From: CAZNHL01 sp964572965
Lineage (GTDB): Bacteria; Bacteroidota; Bacteroidia; Cytophagales; UBA9547
DNA: 41,584 bases
Direction: 5' to 3'
NCBI GenBank assembly: GCA_964572965.1
Contig: CAZNHL010000039.1
Span: forward strand, 1-41,584
Of the stretch, positions 1 to 8,423 are shown one piece after another. The stretch's first letter is position 1. Each line of letters opens with the position of its first letter. The position numbers were made by a program, and so were the translations under genes. The notes beneath the pieces were generated by a model. The model was not told the origin of the DNA, did not search any database, and worked only from the letters and a program-made list of their open reading frames with translations.

Positions 1-308
1 CTCCGAAAATATTTAAGGATGACTGCAAAATAGACTGGACGAAAGGAGCAGAGCAGGTACATAATTTCGTTCGCGGGCTGTCTCCATACCCGGCCGCTTT
101 TATGTTTTTCAATGATAAGACTTTTAAAGTATTCAAAACTTCTTTTGAGCTTAGTTCAAGTAGTAAAGAAATTGGCGATTTTGATACAGATCATAAAACC
201 TATTTAAAGTTCAGAGCTGCTGATGGTTGGGTGGCTGTATTGGAATTACAACCTGAAGGAAAGAAGAAGCTGGGAATTGAAGAGTTCCTGAGAGGATATA
301 AATTTTAA
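1..308 (+). CDS. fmt: Methionyl-tRNA formyltransferase, C-terminal part (5' end outside window)
   Basis: The reading frame is open from base 3 to the TAA at 306-308 and gives about 101 residues. It runs through DWTKGAEQVHNFVRGLSPYP, which matches the junction and OB-fold C-terminal domain of Fmt, the enzyme that formylates the initiator Met-tRNA. The catalytic formyl-transfer domain lies upstream of the window. The in-frame ATG at 102 is internal and is not the start. The C-terminal domain normally helps bind the tRNA. The gene is on the same strand as folA, 121 bases downstream. The identification rests on the pattern of this tail only. Confidence 0.85.
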   Translation, partial: PKIFKDDCKIDWTKGAEQVHNFVRGLSPYPAAFMFFNDKTFKVFKTSFELSSSSKEIGDFDTDHKTYLKFRAADGWVAVLELQPEGKKKLGIEEFLRGYKF

Positions 309-429
309 TTGTAAGATTATTTTTAGAAGTTATTGTTACTTTCTGTAAGATTTTGTAGTCTTAGGATGAATAATTTTTAAATTTTAGAATCTTTTAATTT
401 ATAATCTTCACCTCCTCACTATTTACCAA

Positions 430-921
430 ATGAAACTATCTATTATTGTAGCGGCAGCTAAAAATCATGCAATCGGGAAGGATAACCGGATGTTGTGGCA
501 CTTGCCGGCAGACTTTAAGTATTTTAAGTTTATGACAAGTACCCATCATATCATTATGGGACGTAAGACTTTTGATTCGATAGGAAAGCCGCTGCCAAAC
601 CGTACTTCAGTGGTTATTACCAGAAACCCGGATTTCAGTTATGATGGTGTAATAGTAGTCAACTCATTGGAGAAAGCTATTGAGGTTGCAAAGAAACGTG
701 GTGATGATGAAGCTTTTGTAATAGGCGGCGGACAGATTTATAAAGAAGCTTTACCATTGGCTGATGTTGTTTATCTGACAGAAGTAAAAACAGAAGTTGA
801 TGGAGATACGTTTTTTCCTGAGTTAGGAAATGAATGGAAAGAAGAAAGCCGCGAACCACTTACCGCAGACGAAAAACATGCCTTTGCTTTTGATTTTGTC
901 AAATACGTCCGTAGTAATTAA
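430..921 (+). CDS. folA: Dihydrofolate reductase
   Basis: The 163-residue protein has the usual length of bacterial DHFR. It makes tetrahydrofolate from dihydrofolate with NADPH, for thymidylate, purine and formyl-Met synthesis. It begins MKLSIIVAAAKNHAIGKDN, followed by WHLPADF with the catalytic acidic residue at D28. MGRKTFDSIG and the late VIGGGQIY motif form the NADPH site. The start ATG has no Shine-Dalgarno sequence, as is usual in this phylum. The gene lies between fmt and a Nudix gene on the same strand, so one-carbon genes sit together, but no shared promoter was identified. Confidence 0.96.
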   Translation: MKLSIIVAAAKNHAIGKDNRMLWHLPADFKYFKFMTSTHHIIMGRKTFDSIGKPLPNRTSVVITRNPDFSYDGVIVVNSLEKAIEVAKKRGDDEAFVIGGGQIYKEALPLADVVYLTEVKTEVDGDTFFPELGNEWKEESREPLTADEKHAFAFDFVKYVRSN

Positions 922-977
922 AACGATAGGTTGAAACAGCAACTCCTAACACTTTAACACCTGACACTTAGAGCCTC

Positions 978-1451
978 ATGAATACTCCGCTACATATAAT
1001 TGCTGTTTGCGCTTTGGTTCGTAATGAACGGAAAGAAATTTTGTCAATCAGGCATCATCGTCGGGGTTGGGAGTTACCGGGCGGACAGGTTGATGAAGGC
1101 GAAGACCTGGTGCATGCTTTGCAGCGTGAAGTTTTTGAGGAAACCGGTATGTTAGTTTCTAATCCTAAATTGAAAGGTGTTTATTCAAATTTGCAGACAG
1201 ATAATTTTGAAAATCAAAAGAGTAAACCACGTTTGATTCTGGCATTTACGGCACTGAGGGTAAGCGGGCAGGTAACAACGAGTGAAGAAAGTCCCGAAGT
1301 AGCATGGCTGACGGAAGAAGAATTGCTTTTCAGGATAAGTCAGCCTTTTACCAAAATGAGGGTAAAGGACTTGTTAAAACATAGTGAAGATATTGTTTAT
1401 AAAGCCTATATGGCAGAACCTTTCGAATTAAAGTCTGGCTTTGATATTTAA
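978..1451 (+). CDS. Nudix hydrolase
   Basis: The 157-residue protein carries a complete Nudix box (G-x5-E-x7-RE-U-x-EE-x-G-U) at GGQVDEGEDLVHALQREV followed by FEETGM. The conserved REVFEETG acidic residues bind the metal for cleavage of nucleoside diphosphates linked to another group. WELPGG before the box is typical. The substrate cannot be told from sequence; nucleotide-pool cleaning is a common role. The start follows a TAACAC-rich stretch (949-969) and has no Shine-Dalgarno sequence. The last 24 bases overlap the 3' end of the convergent glycosyltransferase gene. Confidence 0.9.
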   Translation: MNTPLHIIAVCALVRNERKEILSIRHHRRGWELPGGQVDEGEDLVHALQREVFEETGMLVSNPKLKGVYSNLQTDNFENQKSKPRLILAFTALRVSGQVTTSEESPEVAWLTEEELLFRISQPFTKMRVKDLLKHSEDIVYKAYMAEPFELKSGFDI

Positions 1452-2587
1452 AGCAGAAATTACATTAAGTAACTTTTGTTCTTCGTCAGTCCATAGTAAT
1501 TTGCTGAAATCCCCCTTGTTAAAGAATGTATCCTGTTCCATTTGAGTGAGCAATACATGGGCATCAAAACTATTATAGTCTACTATCAAAGCAGCATTAT
1601 AATCAACCGAAAAATTGACCCAAAGGGGGTTAGGAGTGAGGATCACCGGAAGACGGTTAATGAAATACTCATAAAGTTTTGTCGGAATACAGTTGTCGGT
1701 AGAAGGATTGGGCTGATAAGCAATAAGACCGAAATCTGCCTGTTGAATCGCTTCTACTATTTCTTCATGAGGTATAAGCTTATTTCCTCCGGTAAGTGTG
1801 ATAAAAGGCCTTTGAGAAATACTTTTTAAAATTTTTTCAAATAGCTTTAAGTCAGCGCAATATCCGATTATTTTTAAAGTAGTTTTAGGGTTTTCCTGAT
1901 GAAGTTTTGTCGCCAGTTCAATTGCTTCCCAAATACCGTAATTTTCTGCAATTGTACCGCTATAAAGTAGGTTTAACTCTCTGTTAGTTTTTACTTCTTC
2001 TTTGATATTTCCCTGATACTTGTTTTCAAGAATTGTAAACTTATTTTTTATAAAGCCAAGCTCACTGGCATAAGATCTTTCAGCCAGAAAGTNNNNNNNN
2101 NNAAGTAATGATCTATAAATGGTTGTGTCAGCCATTCTTTTGCCCGTACATAAACAGCAACCAGATTTCTGATTGCCTTAGGAAATGCATTCGTATTCAG
2201 GATATTTTTATGATAATTTTCCCGGACATCATAAATCAGTTTTCCTCCGAAAAATAATTTATAAATGACCGAAGGGAAAAGCAGTTCATGTGTACTGATA
2301 ATGTTCAGCGTCGGTTTTTGTTTTACTAATTGTATGAAAAACTGAAGGGGAGCAAGAAGTCGTGTTATACCCAGGCGGCTGAATTTGAATATCGGATGAA
2401 GCGTTATTCCTTCCGGAATATTTTTGTAGTTAATATTTTGCCCTATAATATGTATATTGAAATCCTGTAACTTGTTGATTGATAGCGCTAGTTTTTCGTA
2501 CATGCGCGAATCATTTACAGGTTTCAGTACAGATGCTATGATAATATTTCGGCTTTTTCGCTTCAATGCATTAATTTCGTGCAACAA
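1428..2587 (-). CDS. Glycosyltransferase, GT-B fold, GT4-like (interrupted by a 10-N placeholder)
   Basis: Two pieces in different frames flank the N run at 2093-2102. The N-terminal piece (2587-2103) has a GT-B acceptor domain ending QPFIDHY. The C-terminal piece (2092-1428) has the sugar-nucleotide domain with LLYSGTIAENYG, TLKIIGYC and KLYEYF with late acidic residues, as in GT4 enzymes. The flanks share AAGT; merging it reads HYFLAERSYASEL without a frame break and gives about 381 residues. No ATG precedes the first beta-strand: TTG codons at 2587, 2584 or 2566 are the only starts seen. The gene is divergent from dapD. The sugar and acceptor are unknown; polysaccharide or lipid glycosylation is likely. 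Confidence 0.82.
2093..2102. other. Assembly gap placeholder (10 N) in the glycosyltransferase gene
   Basis: Exactly ten Ns. The left flank ends in AAGT and the right flank begins with AAGT. Removing the Ns and merging those four bases restores one reading frame, so the gap length is not real. Confidence 0.95.
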
Positions 2588-2604
2588 TATACAATTTATA
2601 GAAA

Positions 2605-3420
2605 ATGGAAATAAAAGATATTATTGAAAAAGCGTGGAATGACCGCACTCTTTTAAGCAACGAAGAAACTGTAGCAGCTATTCGTACTGTCATCGAAGAC
2701 CTTGATAAAGGACGTTTGCGTACAGCCCAGCCTTTGGCAAATGGCGAATGGCAGGTAAACGAGTGGGTAAAGAAAGCTGTTTTGATGTATTTCCCTATCC
2801 AAAAAATGAAAGTGTCTGAAGTTGGTATCTTCGAATTCCATGATAAAATGGCTTTGAAAACTAACTACGAACAATTGGGTGTACGCGTAGTACCTCCGGC
2901 AGTGGCAAGATATGGTGCATATTTGTCTAAAGGAACAATCCTTATGCCATCTTATGTGAACATTGGTGCTTATGTTGATGAAGGTACAATGGTCGATACA
3001 TGGGCTACAGTTGGTTCATGCGCACAAATCGGTAAACATGTTCACCTGAGTGGTGGTGTTGGTATCGGTGGTGTATTGGAGCCTGTGCAGGCATCTCCTG
3101 TAATTGTTGAAGACGGTGCTTTCATCGGTTCTCGTTGTATCATTGTTGAAGGAGCAAGAATTGGTAAAGAAGCTGTTCTAGGTTCTAACGTTGTAATTAC
3201 CGGTAACTCAAAAGTAATCGATGTTACAGGCAGCGAGCCTAAAGAATATCGTGGTTATGTGCCACCTCGTTCTGTGGTTATTCCTGGTTCATACACTAAG
3301 CATTTTCCGGCAGGTGAATTCCAGGTGTCTTGTGCTTTGATTATCGGTCAGCGTAAAGAAAGCACAGACTTGAAAACATCATTGAACGATGCTTTGAGAG
3401 AAAATAACGTAGCAGTTTAG
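2605..3420 (+). CDS. dapD: Tetrahydrodipicolinate N-succinyltransferase
   Basis: The 271-residue protein matches DapD in length and layout. It transfers succinyl from succinyl-CoA to tetrahydrodipicolinate, the committed step of the succinylase branch to meso-diaminopimelate and lysine. The N-terminal helical domain includes LRTAQPLANGEWQVNEWVKK and is followed by hexapeptide repeats of a left-handed beta-helix (roughly residues 105-215) with ILMPSYVNIGAYVDEGTMVD. The first ATG is used, 17 bases from the divergent glycosyltransferase start. A clear terminator follows at 3443. It appears to be a single-gene unit. Confidence 0.97.
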   Translation: MEIKDIIEKAWNDRTLLSNEETVAAIRTVIEDLDKGRLRTAQPLANGEWQVNEWVKKAVLMYFPIQKMKVSEVGIFEFHDKMALKTNYEQLGVRVVPPAVARYGAYLSKGTILMPSYVNIGAYVDEGTMVDTWATVGSCAQIGKHVHLSGGVGIGGVLEPVQASPVIVEDGAFIGSRCIIVEGARIGKEAVLGSNVVITGNSKVIDVTGSEPKEYRGYVPPRSVVIPGSYTKHFPAGEFQVSCALIIGQRKESTDLKTSLNDALRENNVAV

Positions 3421-3442
3421 TAATAGCTGAACGCTAAGTGTG

Positions 3443-3478
3443 AAAGGCCAGACGCTTAATAAGTGTTGGGCCTTTTTT
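3443..3478 (+). terminator. Rho-independent terminator of dapD
   Basis: AAAGGCC (3443-3449) pairs with GGCCTTT (3469-3475). An inner ACGCTT/AAGTGT helix adds to the stem, and T residues run to 3478. It lies 23 bases after the dapD stop codon. Confidence 0.85.
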
Positions 3479-3555
3479 GATTTTATACTGAAAGTTGGAT
3501 GATATTTGGAAAGGATCAGATCCTAACAACTAACATCCACCACCTAACACTAATT

Positions 3556-4248
3556 TTACATGTCCAGCTGTACAAATGCTTCACACTGTTTCCAGAGTGG
3601 CTCATTAGGTACAGGGGCAGTAACTTCTATTGGTTCTTTTGAGACTGGGTGGATAAACGCAATGCTGCGGGCATGCAAATGAATAGAGGCGTCCGGATTA
3701 GCGCCGTGTGCGCCATATTTAAGGTCTCCTTTGATCGGACAATCCATAGATGCCAGCTGTACACGGATCTGATGTGGCCTTCCTGTAATCGGATTTACTT
3801 CAATTAAATAATGATGTGATACTTCACCCAACAACCTGTAGTGCAATTCTGCTCTTTGGCTGCCTGTAATTTCACGATCGTAAGGCTTGGTAATGTTTTT
3901 ATCCTGATTTTTTAATAACCAGTGTATCAGTGTACCCTGTTCTGCCTTAGGCTTGTTTTTGGCAACAGCCCAATAGGTCTTTTTAACTTCACGTGTCTGG
4001 AAAAGTTTATTCATCCTTTCAAGTGCCTTGGAAGTTTTTGCCAATACAACTAAACCGCTTACAGGCCTGTCGAGACGGTGAACTACACCACAGAATACAT
4101 TACCGGGCTTGTCGTATTTCTTCTTCAGGTATTCTTTTACATGTTCGGCCAATGGTTTGTCACCTGTGGCGTCGCCCTGTACAAGTACACCGCTTTTTTT
4201 GCTGACAATAATCAGGTGATTGTCTTCGTATAGAACAGTAAATAACAC
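3556..4248 (-). CDS. RluA-family RNA pseudouridine synthase, without S4 domain
   Basis: The 230-residue protein has the RluA-family catalytic motif HRLDRPVSGL with the nucleophilic aspartate at D60. The later GRPHQIRVQLA motif is also typical. It isomerises uridine to pseudouridine in RNA. There is no N-terminal S4 RNA-binding domain, which fits the short RluA/TruC-like members; the target (rRNA or tRNA) cannot be decided. The start codon is GTG at 4248; no in-frame ATG is available. The gene follows panB on the same strand, with a long hairpin in the 77-base space between them. Confidence 0.88.
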   Translation of the reverse strand: MLFTVLYEDNHLIIVSKKSGVLVQGDATGDKPLAEHVKEYLKKKYDKPGNVFCGVVHRLDRPVSGLVVLAKTSKALERMNKLFQTREVKKTYWAVAKNKPKAEQGTLIHWLLKNQDKNITKPYDREITGSQRAELHYRLLGEVSHHYLIEVNPITGRPHQIRVQLASMDCPIKGDLKYGAHGANPDASIHLHARSIAFIHPVSKEPIEVTAPVPNEPLWKQCEAFVQLDM

Positions 4249-4253
4249 GTTTT

Positions 4254-4310
4254 TGAGTCTTGAGTAGTGAGTCTTGAGTAGTGAGAAAAGTTCTCACTAC
4301 TCAAGACTCA
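4254..4310. repeat. Tandem 14-mer and perfect 20-bp hairpin between panB and the pseudouridine synthase
   Basis: TGAGTCTTGAGTAG occurs twice in tandem (4254-4267 and 4268-4281). The second copy plus TGAGAA forms the left arm 4268-4287, which is perfectly complementary to 4291-4310 with a 3-base loop. No T-run follows on the minus strand, so it is not a standard terminator. It begins 6 bases upstream of the GTG start of the downstream gene. Confidence 0.85.
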
Positions 4311-4325
4311 TGACTAATTACTAAA

Positions 4326-5147
4326 TTAATATCCTTCTTTGTCGTTAGGGAAGGATTTGTTTTTGACATCGCCGATATACTGTTTTACAGCACCAAGCAT
4401 AATAGAGTGTAAGTCAGCGTATTTTCGTAAAAAACGAGGCTGGAATTCATTGTTGATACCAAGCATATCATGTAATACTAATACCTGTCCGTCCACATCA
4501 GGACCGGCGCCAATACCGATAATCGGAATGGTAAGTTCATCGGCTACTCGTTTGGCTAGTGAAGCCGGTATTTTTTCCAAGACCAAAGCAAAACATCCGC
4601 AATCCTGCAGGATACGGGCATCTTCAATCAGCTTATTTGCTTCCTCTTCTTCCTTGGCTCTTACAGAATAAGTACCGAATTTATAAATAGACTGTGGTGT
4701 AAGCCCCAAGTGGCCCATCACTGGTACACCTGCACTCAATACACGGATCACAGATTCTTTAATTTCTGCGCCACCTTCAACCTTTACAGCATGTGCACCT
4801 GATTCTTTCATAATCCTGATAGAAGAACGTAAAGCCTCTGAAGAATTTCCCTGATAAGAACCGAAAGGGATGTCAACTACAATCAACGCTCGTTGAACGG
4901 CACGAACCACACTTGAAGCGTGATAAATCATCTGGTCCAGCGTGATTGGCAGTGTTGTTTCGTGTCCGGCCATTACGTTTGAGGCCGAATCGCCCACCAG
5001 AATGACATCCAGACCTGCTTTATCAAGAATACCCGCCATAGAAAAATCATATGCCGTAAGCATAGAAATTTTCTCACCTCTGTTCTTCATCTCTTGTAAC
5101 TGGTGGGTAGTTACTCTTTTGATAGACTCGCTTCCGTGTACTGACAT
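4326..5147 (-). CDS. panB: 3-methyl-2-oxobutanoate hydroxymethyltransferase
   Basis: The 273-residue protein is PanB, a (beta/alpha)8-barrel enzyme that makes ketopantoate from alpha-ketoisovalerate using methylene-tetrahydrofolate, the first step to pantothenate and coenzyme A. Diagnostic stretches are MLTAYDFSMAGILDKAGLD, ILVGDSASNVMAGHETTLP (metal-binding Asp in VGDS), AVKVEGG and PVMGHLGLTPQS. IGIGAGPDVDGQVLVLHDM follows. The start is ATG. No other pantothenate gene is adjacent. The 222 bases upstream, shared with a divergent gene, hold no exact -7 element on this strand. Confidence 0.97.
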   Translation of the reverse strand: MSVHGSESIKRVTTHQLQEMKNRGEKISMLTAYDFSMAGILDKAGLDVILVGDSASNVMAGHETTLPITLDQMIYHASSVVRAVQRALIVVDIPFGSYQGNSSEALRSSIRIMKESGAHAVKVEGGAEIKESVIRVLSAGVPVMGHLGLTPQSIYKFGTYSVRAKEEEEANKLIEDARILQDCGCFALVLEKIPASLAKRVADELTIPIIGIGAGPDVDGQVLVLHDMLGINNEFQPRFLRKYADLHSIMLGAVKQYIGDVKNKSFPNDKEGY

Positions 5148-5345
5148 GTTTTCTTTATTAGAAATTGGGTAAAATTATAAAGAATAAACGTAAAAGGATG
5201 GCTTAATGAATATTTTATTGTTCTGTTTCTTTTAATCCCGAAGATGGCTTTAAATATTCAAACACATGAATCGTGAATAGAGTGGAGTATCGTAACGAAC
5301 TTATTTCTTAATGAATTTGCTTTTCCGAAAGAACGTACAATTTAT

Positions 5346-5353
5346 TAGATTTG
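5346..5353 (+). promoter_or_regulatory. Candidate Bacteroidota -7 promoter element TAGATTTG
   Basis: An exact TAnnTTTG lies 16 bases before the GTG start at 5370. A TTTG at 5316-5319 is a possible -33 element but is spaced 26 bases away, which is longer than usual, so the call is tentative. Confidence 0.35.
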
Positions 5354-5369
5354 AGAAAAGTTTTTTATC

Positions 5370-5954
5370 GTGTCAAAGAAAGCGAAAGAAAGTTCACCAA
5401 GCCCGAAAGCTCCGACTCCTTCTTTTTCTCCTTCAGAGAAAAGTGTGAGCATTCCATTTTTAATTAACATCGTAGTGTTGTTAGTTTCTTTTTTATTGGT
5501 TTTCCTCCTGATCAAAAAGGTAGATGGTTATAAATGGGTCAAAGATACTTTGATCAAAGAAAACATGGATGTGATTAAAAAATATCCAAATCTTACTACA
5601 GACGAAAAACTACAGGCTAAATTAGGCTTTGACTATGCTTATCTTAAAATGCTTAATAAAGCACCTGAAAATGCAGTGATCCTGATGCCGTCCCGCACTT
5701 TGATTGATACTGTAAGAAAGCAGCAGCAAGCTATAAATCTTAATTCCGGCGGAATTTTCAACGGTAGTTGGTCGCGCTACTTTGTGTATCCGCGCAGGTT
5801 GGTTTACGAAGATAATAAGGATAAAGACCCTTTGTATAAAAAAGTAACGCACATTGCAGTAATGAACTACTGGGGTTATGACAAAATAAACTACCAGGTA
5901 GCAGATTCTGCCAAACAGGCGTTTGGAGTGATTCCCGTTGAAGCAACGAAATAG
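5370..5954 (+). CDS. Membrane-anchored protein of unknown function
   Basis: The 194-residue protein is not a family I can name. A Ser/Pro/Lys-rich N-terminus (residues 1-26) precedes one strongly hydrophobic segment (about 28-48, IPFLINIVVLLVSFLLVFLL). A soluble domain of about 145 residues follows, with NLTTDEKLQAKLGFDYAYLK and a late Tyr-rich region (RYFVYPRRLVYED). The topology suggests a single-span anchor with the larger domain probably periplasmic. The start codon is GTG; a -7 element lies 16 bases upstream. The gene ends at a bidirectional terminator and is a monocistronic unit. Confidence 0.75.
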   Translation: MSKKAKESSPSPKAPTPSFSPSEKSVSIPFLINIVVLLVSFLLVFLLIKKVDGYKWVKDTLIKENMDVIKKYPNLTTDEKLQAKLGFDYAYLKMLNKAPENAVILMPSRTLIDTVRKQQQAINLNSGGIFNGSWSRYFVYPRRLVYEDNKDKDPLYKKVTHIAVMNYWGYDKINYQVADSAKQAFGVIPVEATK

Positions 5955-5960
5955 GAATTG

Positions 5961-6011
5961 ATATACAAAAAAGGAGGCCACTGAAATTCAGTGGCCTCCT
6001 TTTTTGTATAT
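5961..6011. terminator. Bidirectional terminator, perfect 25-bp inverted repeat
   Basis: Arms 5961-5985 and 5987-6011 are fully complementary around a single central base. The GGAGGCCACTGAA core is flanked by A6 and T6, so each strand has a stem followed by a U-run. It lies between two convergent genes and can stop transcripts from both sides. Confidence 0.92.
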
Positions 6012-6075
6012 AATAATCAAAGTCCCATGATTTAAAGTTATGAGGCCTTTCGTAGCAGGTTTAAAGAAAAGTCTG

Positions 6076-7161
6076 CTATTTGACTTTACCACTTCTGATT
6101 ACAAGATTTATAAGCTTGTATCCATTATCTGTTCTTAAAAATGATAAGTGGTCTTGTTGAAAATCTTTTTTGTTTTTATGGGTAATAGCTATGATTTTGA
6201 CGGGATACATCCAGTCTTTAGGTTCTCTGCAATTATTGTAAAAAACTTCAAAGCCATCCGATGTATAAATATATGGGTTTAATCCATCACTGAATATGCT
6301 GTATTGGCATTTACTGGAGTTTAATTCAAGGAGTTTTGATTTAATAAGTTCAAAGTTTCGTTCAATAAAGGCTCTCTTGGGTTCATTTACCCAGCCGTTA
6401 GGCTCTTGCCAAAGGGTAATTGTATCATATGTTACATCAATCAATTTTTCTTTTGTAACATTCGAAAGTAAGTTGGTCTTTAACCAGACTTTAAATTCTT
6501 TATCAAAATCAATAAATGAGTAATATTGATTGTTAGTGGCTATGAAGTTTTGTCTTAAAGTGTCTGGATTGGGTAGGTTTGAAATAGTTAGTGAAAAGAA
6601 GTTCAGATCGTAATCTTGGTTGAAGTTATCAATTAAGATATTGTTATTAGTATCAATTAGTAACTGTTTGCCACCTGTTAAGCTGTAATGTTCTTTTCCT
6701 TTAGAATATTTTTTCGTTGCACCTTTTAACGCTATTACCATTCCATTCTTTACTCTTGAAAGATCGTTATACTCAGCAGGAATTACTACGTCTCCGCTTT
6801 TGTTAAACATTCCAGCCTTGTCAGTCTTGTGGTCGCGAAAACGAATGAACCCCTCACTTTCACAGTCTGCACCATTGTCAAATATATGCAGGCTGTCCCT
6901 GCCTATTATTCTGCCGCTCTTTGTCAGGTAGTAGTTCTCCCACTTACCGTTTACTTCGTGTGTTACTGCAATAATGTCATCAAATTTTCTGGCGAAAGTT
7001 AAACCCATAAATCGGGGTTGGATTTTAACAATCCCTTCATTGTCTTTAAAGCCAATTAATGTTGTATCGCTATTCCAAAAAGCTGCCCAGGTATTACTGT
7101 TTTGCCCAAACGAGGGATAAAAGACAATAACTAAAATAAATATCAGGATGGAATGTCTCAT
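6076..7161 (-). CDS. Exported WG-repeat-like protein
   Basis: The 361-residue protein begins with a signal peptide (MRHSILIFILVIVFYPSFGQ). Two segments resemble WG-type repeats, which read roughly as G-[FL]-x-D-x-x-G-x-x-x-I-x-P-x-[FY]: GFKDNEGIVKIQPRF and AGMFNKSGDVVIPAEY. The C-terminal half does not match anything I recognise. WG repeats are found in proteins of uncertain function. The protein is probably periplasmic or surface-located. It converges on the bidirectional terminator at 5961-6011. Confidence 0.68.
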   Translation of the reverse strand: MRHSILIFILVIVFYPSFGQNSNTWAAFWNSDTTLIGFKDNEGIVKIQPRFMGLTFARKFDDIIAVTHEVNGKWENYYLTKSGRIIGRDSLHIFDNGADCESEGFIRFRDHKTDKAGMFNKSGDVVIPAEYNDLSRVKNGMVIALKGATKKYSKGKEHYSLTGGKQLLIDTNNNILIDNFNQDYDLNFFSLTISNLPNPDTLRQNFIATNNQYYSFIDFDKEFKVWLKTNLLSNVTKEKLIDVTYDTITLWQEPNGWVNEPKRAFIERNFELIKSKLLELNSSKCQYSIFSDGLNPYIYTSDGFEVFYNNCREPKDWMYPVKIIAITHKNKKDFQQDHLSFLRTDNGYKLINLVIRSGKVK

Positions 7162-7249
7162 TGTTTTTTATCTATTGAACGTCTCTGCTGCAGTGTTTAG
7201 CTTGTAAACACATAGTATTTCATACTCAATTGAATGCAATATCGCAGAA

Positions 7250-7531
7250 TTACCGTCTGTTGTAGAATTTCAGGATGGTTTTACCTAATAAAAAGTATAG
7301 GATAATAACCAGACTGCTTCCAATAAAAATTCCGTTATTTAAAATGCCTTTAATATGGTACTGACTAAGATATAGGATAAAACATGCAATAAACTGTATA
7401 AGGCCATACAAAATATTGCCGGAAGGACTAAACCCGAAAAGACCCAGAAACCTTGTTTTAGTGATGCCAAAAATAAAATGTGGCATGCCATTCATCAGAA
7501 GTGCTCCGATAATAAAATCAATGATGTTCAT
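7250..7531 (-). CDS. Small integral membrane protein
   Basis: The 93-residue protein has about three hydrophobic segments (roughly 4-22, 38-58 and 66-84) and a basic C-terminus (KFYNRR). It resembles small uncharacterised membrane proteins of Bacteroidota; no function is assigned. The ATG lies inside the last codons of the upstream DUF2071 gene (14-base overlap), so the two are very likely translated from one mRNA. Confidence 0.7.
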   Translation of the reverse strand: MNIIDFIIGALLMNGMPHFIFGITKTRFLGLFGFSPSGNILYGLIQFIACFILYLSQYHIKGILNNGIFIGSSLVIILYFLLGKTILKFYNRR

Positions 7532-8390
7532 ATTTAGCAGTAACTATTCTTTCTCCTAAAGATAAAAAAGTAAGGTTTCTAATAACAAAAGCAAAGCAAG
7601 GAATATCATGAGTTTTGCTCTTTAACCATTTACTCTCATAGTTTTTAATTACCAGGGGTTCTAGACTTGCATGGTCAAAACCCAGATTTATTTTTGCCAG
7701 CGCATATTTATTTGTATCAGGAAGATCTGAAATTGCAGCATCCTGGTTACAAATTGCACGAATGAGAGCTTCTTTATTTTGAAAGTATGGTTGCATATTT
7801 GAAGGTATCTCCCAGTCAGGTTTTGTTTCCAAGGTTATCTCTAAATCAGGGGAGTTGCTGTGACCCGGATTTATTTTAGTCACAAACTGGTTTGCATCTG
7901 CATAATGTTCGAATGAGTCTGGCAGATGAGTTTGAAGAATGTTGCTGAAACATCTGCTACCAATGGTATAAGTAAAACCGCCTATAATGTTTTTTACAAA
8001 AAATACTGTTGGCTCAAGGCTATGAAAACAGGTATTGTTTTCAATATATAATCGCCAGTTGCTTTGTAACGGAGAGCCGAAAATGCCCTTAAACCTGTCA
8101 AATGCAACTGGCCTGAAATTTCCATGCTTGTAAGTAAGAACGGTCAAAAGAACCTGACCGTCATATTGTTTTAGTTTTACATGTTCCGGTACAAGATGTG
8201 CAATACTTTCAAATGGGATGAGCCAGTTTAAAAATACAACATTGGTTACGTCGCTTTTTAGTTGAGCTTTGGTAAAAGGGAAAAACAGAAACCGCTTTGC
8301 TTTAATAAAGATGGAGTTATTCAGTAAAGCATTAAGAAGTTTACCGGATAATTTGGGTCGGGGATAAGTAAAGGCGTTAGGGTGCTTCAT
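7518..8390 (-). CDS. DUF2071 family protein (YqjF-like)
   Basis: The 290-residue protein shows the DUF2071 pattern: VVFLNWLIPFESIAHLVP, then QYDGQVLLTVLTYKHGNFRP, and later WRLYIENNTCFHSL. The family has an acetoacetate-decarboxylase-like fold, but its reaction is not established. There is no signal peptide. It overlaps the small membrane protein downstream by 14 bases, which suggests that the two act together. rlmF lies 33 bases upstream on the same strand. Confidence 0.75.
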   Translation of the reverse strand: MKHPNAFTYPRPKLSGKLLNALLNNSIFIKAKRFLFFPFTKAQLKSDVTNVVFLNWLIPFESIAHLVPEHVKLKQYDGQVLLTVLTYKHGNFRPVAFDRFKGIFGSPLQSNWRLYIENNTCFHSLEPTVFFVKNIIGGFTYTIGSRCFSNILQTHLPDSFEHYADANQFVTKINPGHSNSPDLEITLETKPDWEIPSNMQPYFQNKEALIRAICNQDAAISDLPDTNKYALAKINLGFDHASLEPLVIKNYESKWLKSKTHDIPCFAFVIRNLTFLSLGERIVTAKYEHH

Positions 8391-8423
8391 TGAACAAATG
8401 GAACTCTAAACTTTGTAAGATTC

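Noticed and set aside
1542..1829. 95-codon plus-strand frame over the glycosyltransferase gene
   Set aside because: It is antisense to a clear coding sequence and has no recognisable protein features.
4254..4281. Tandem 14-mer as a CRISPR-like array
   Set aside because: Only two directly adjacent copies without spacers; it forms a hairpin instead.
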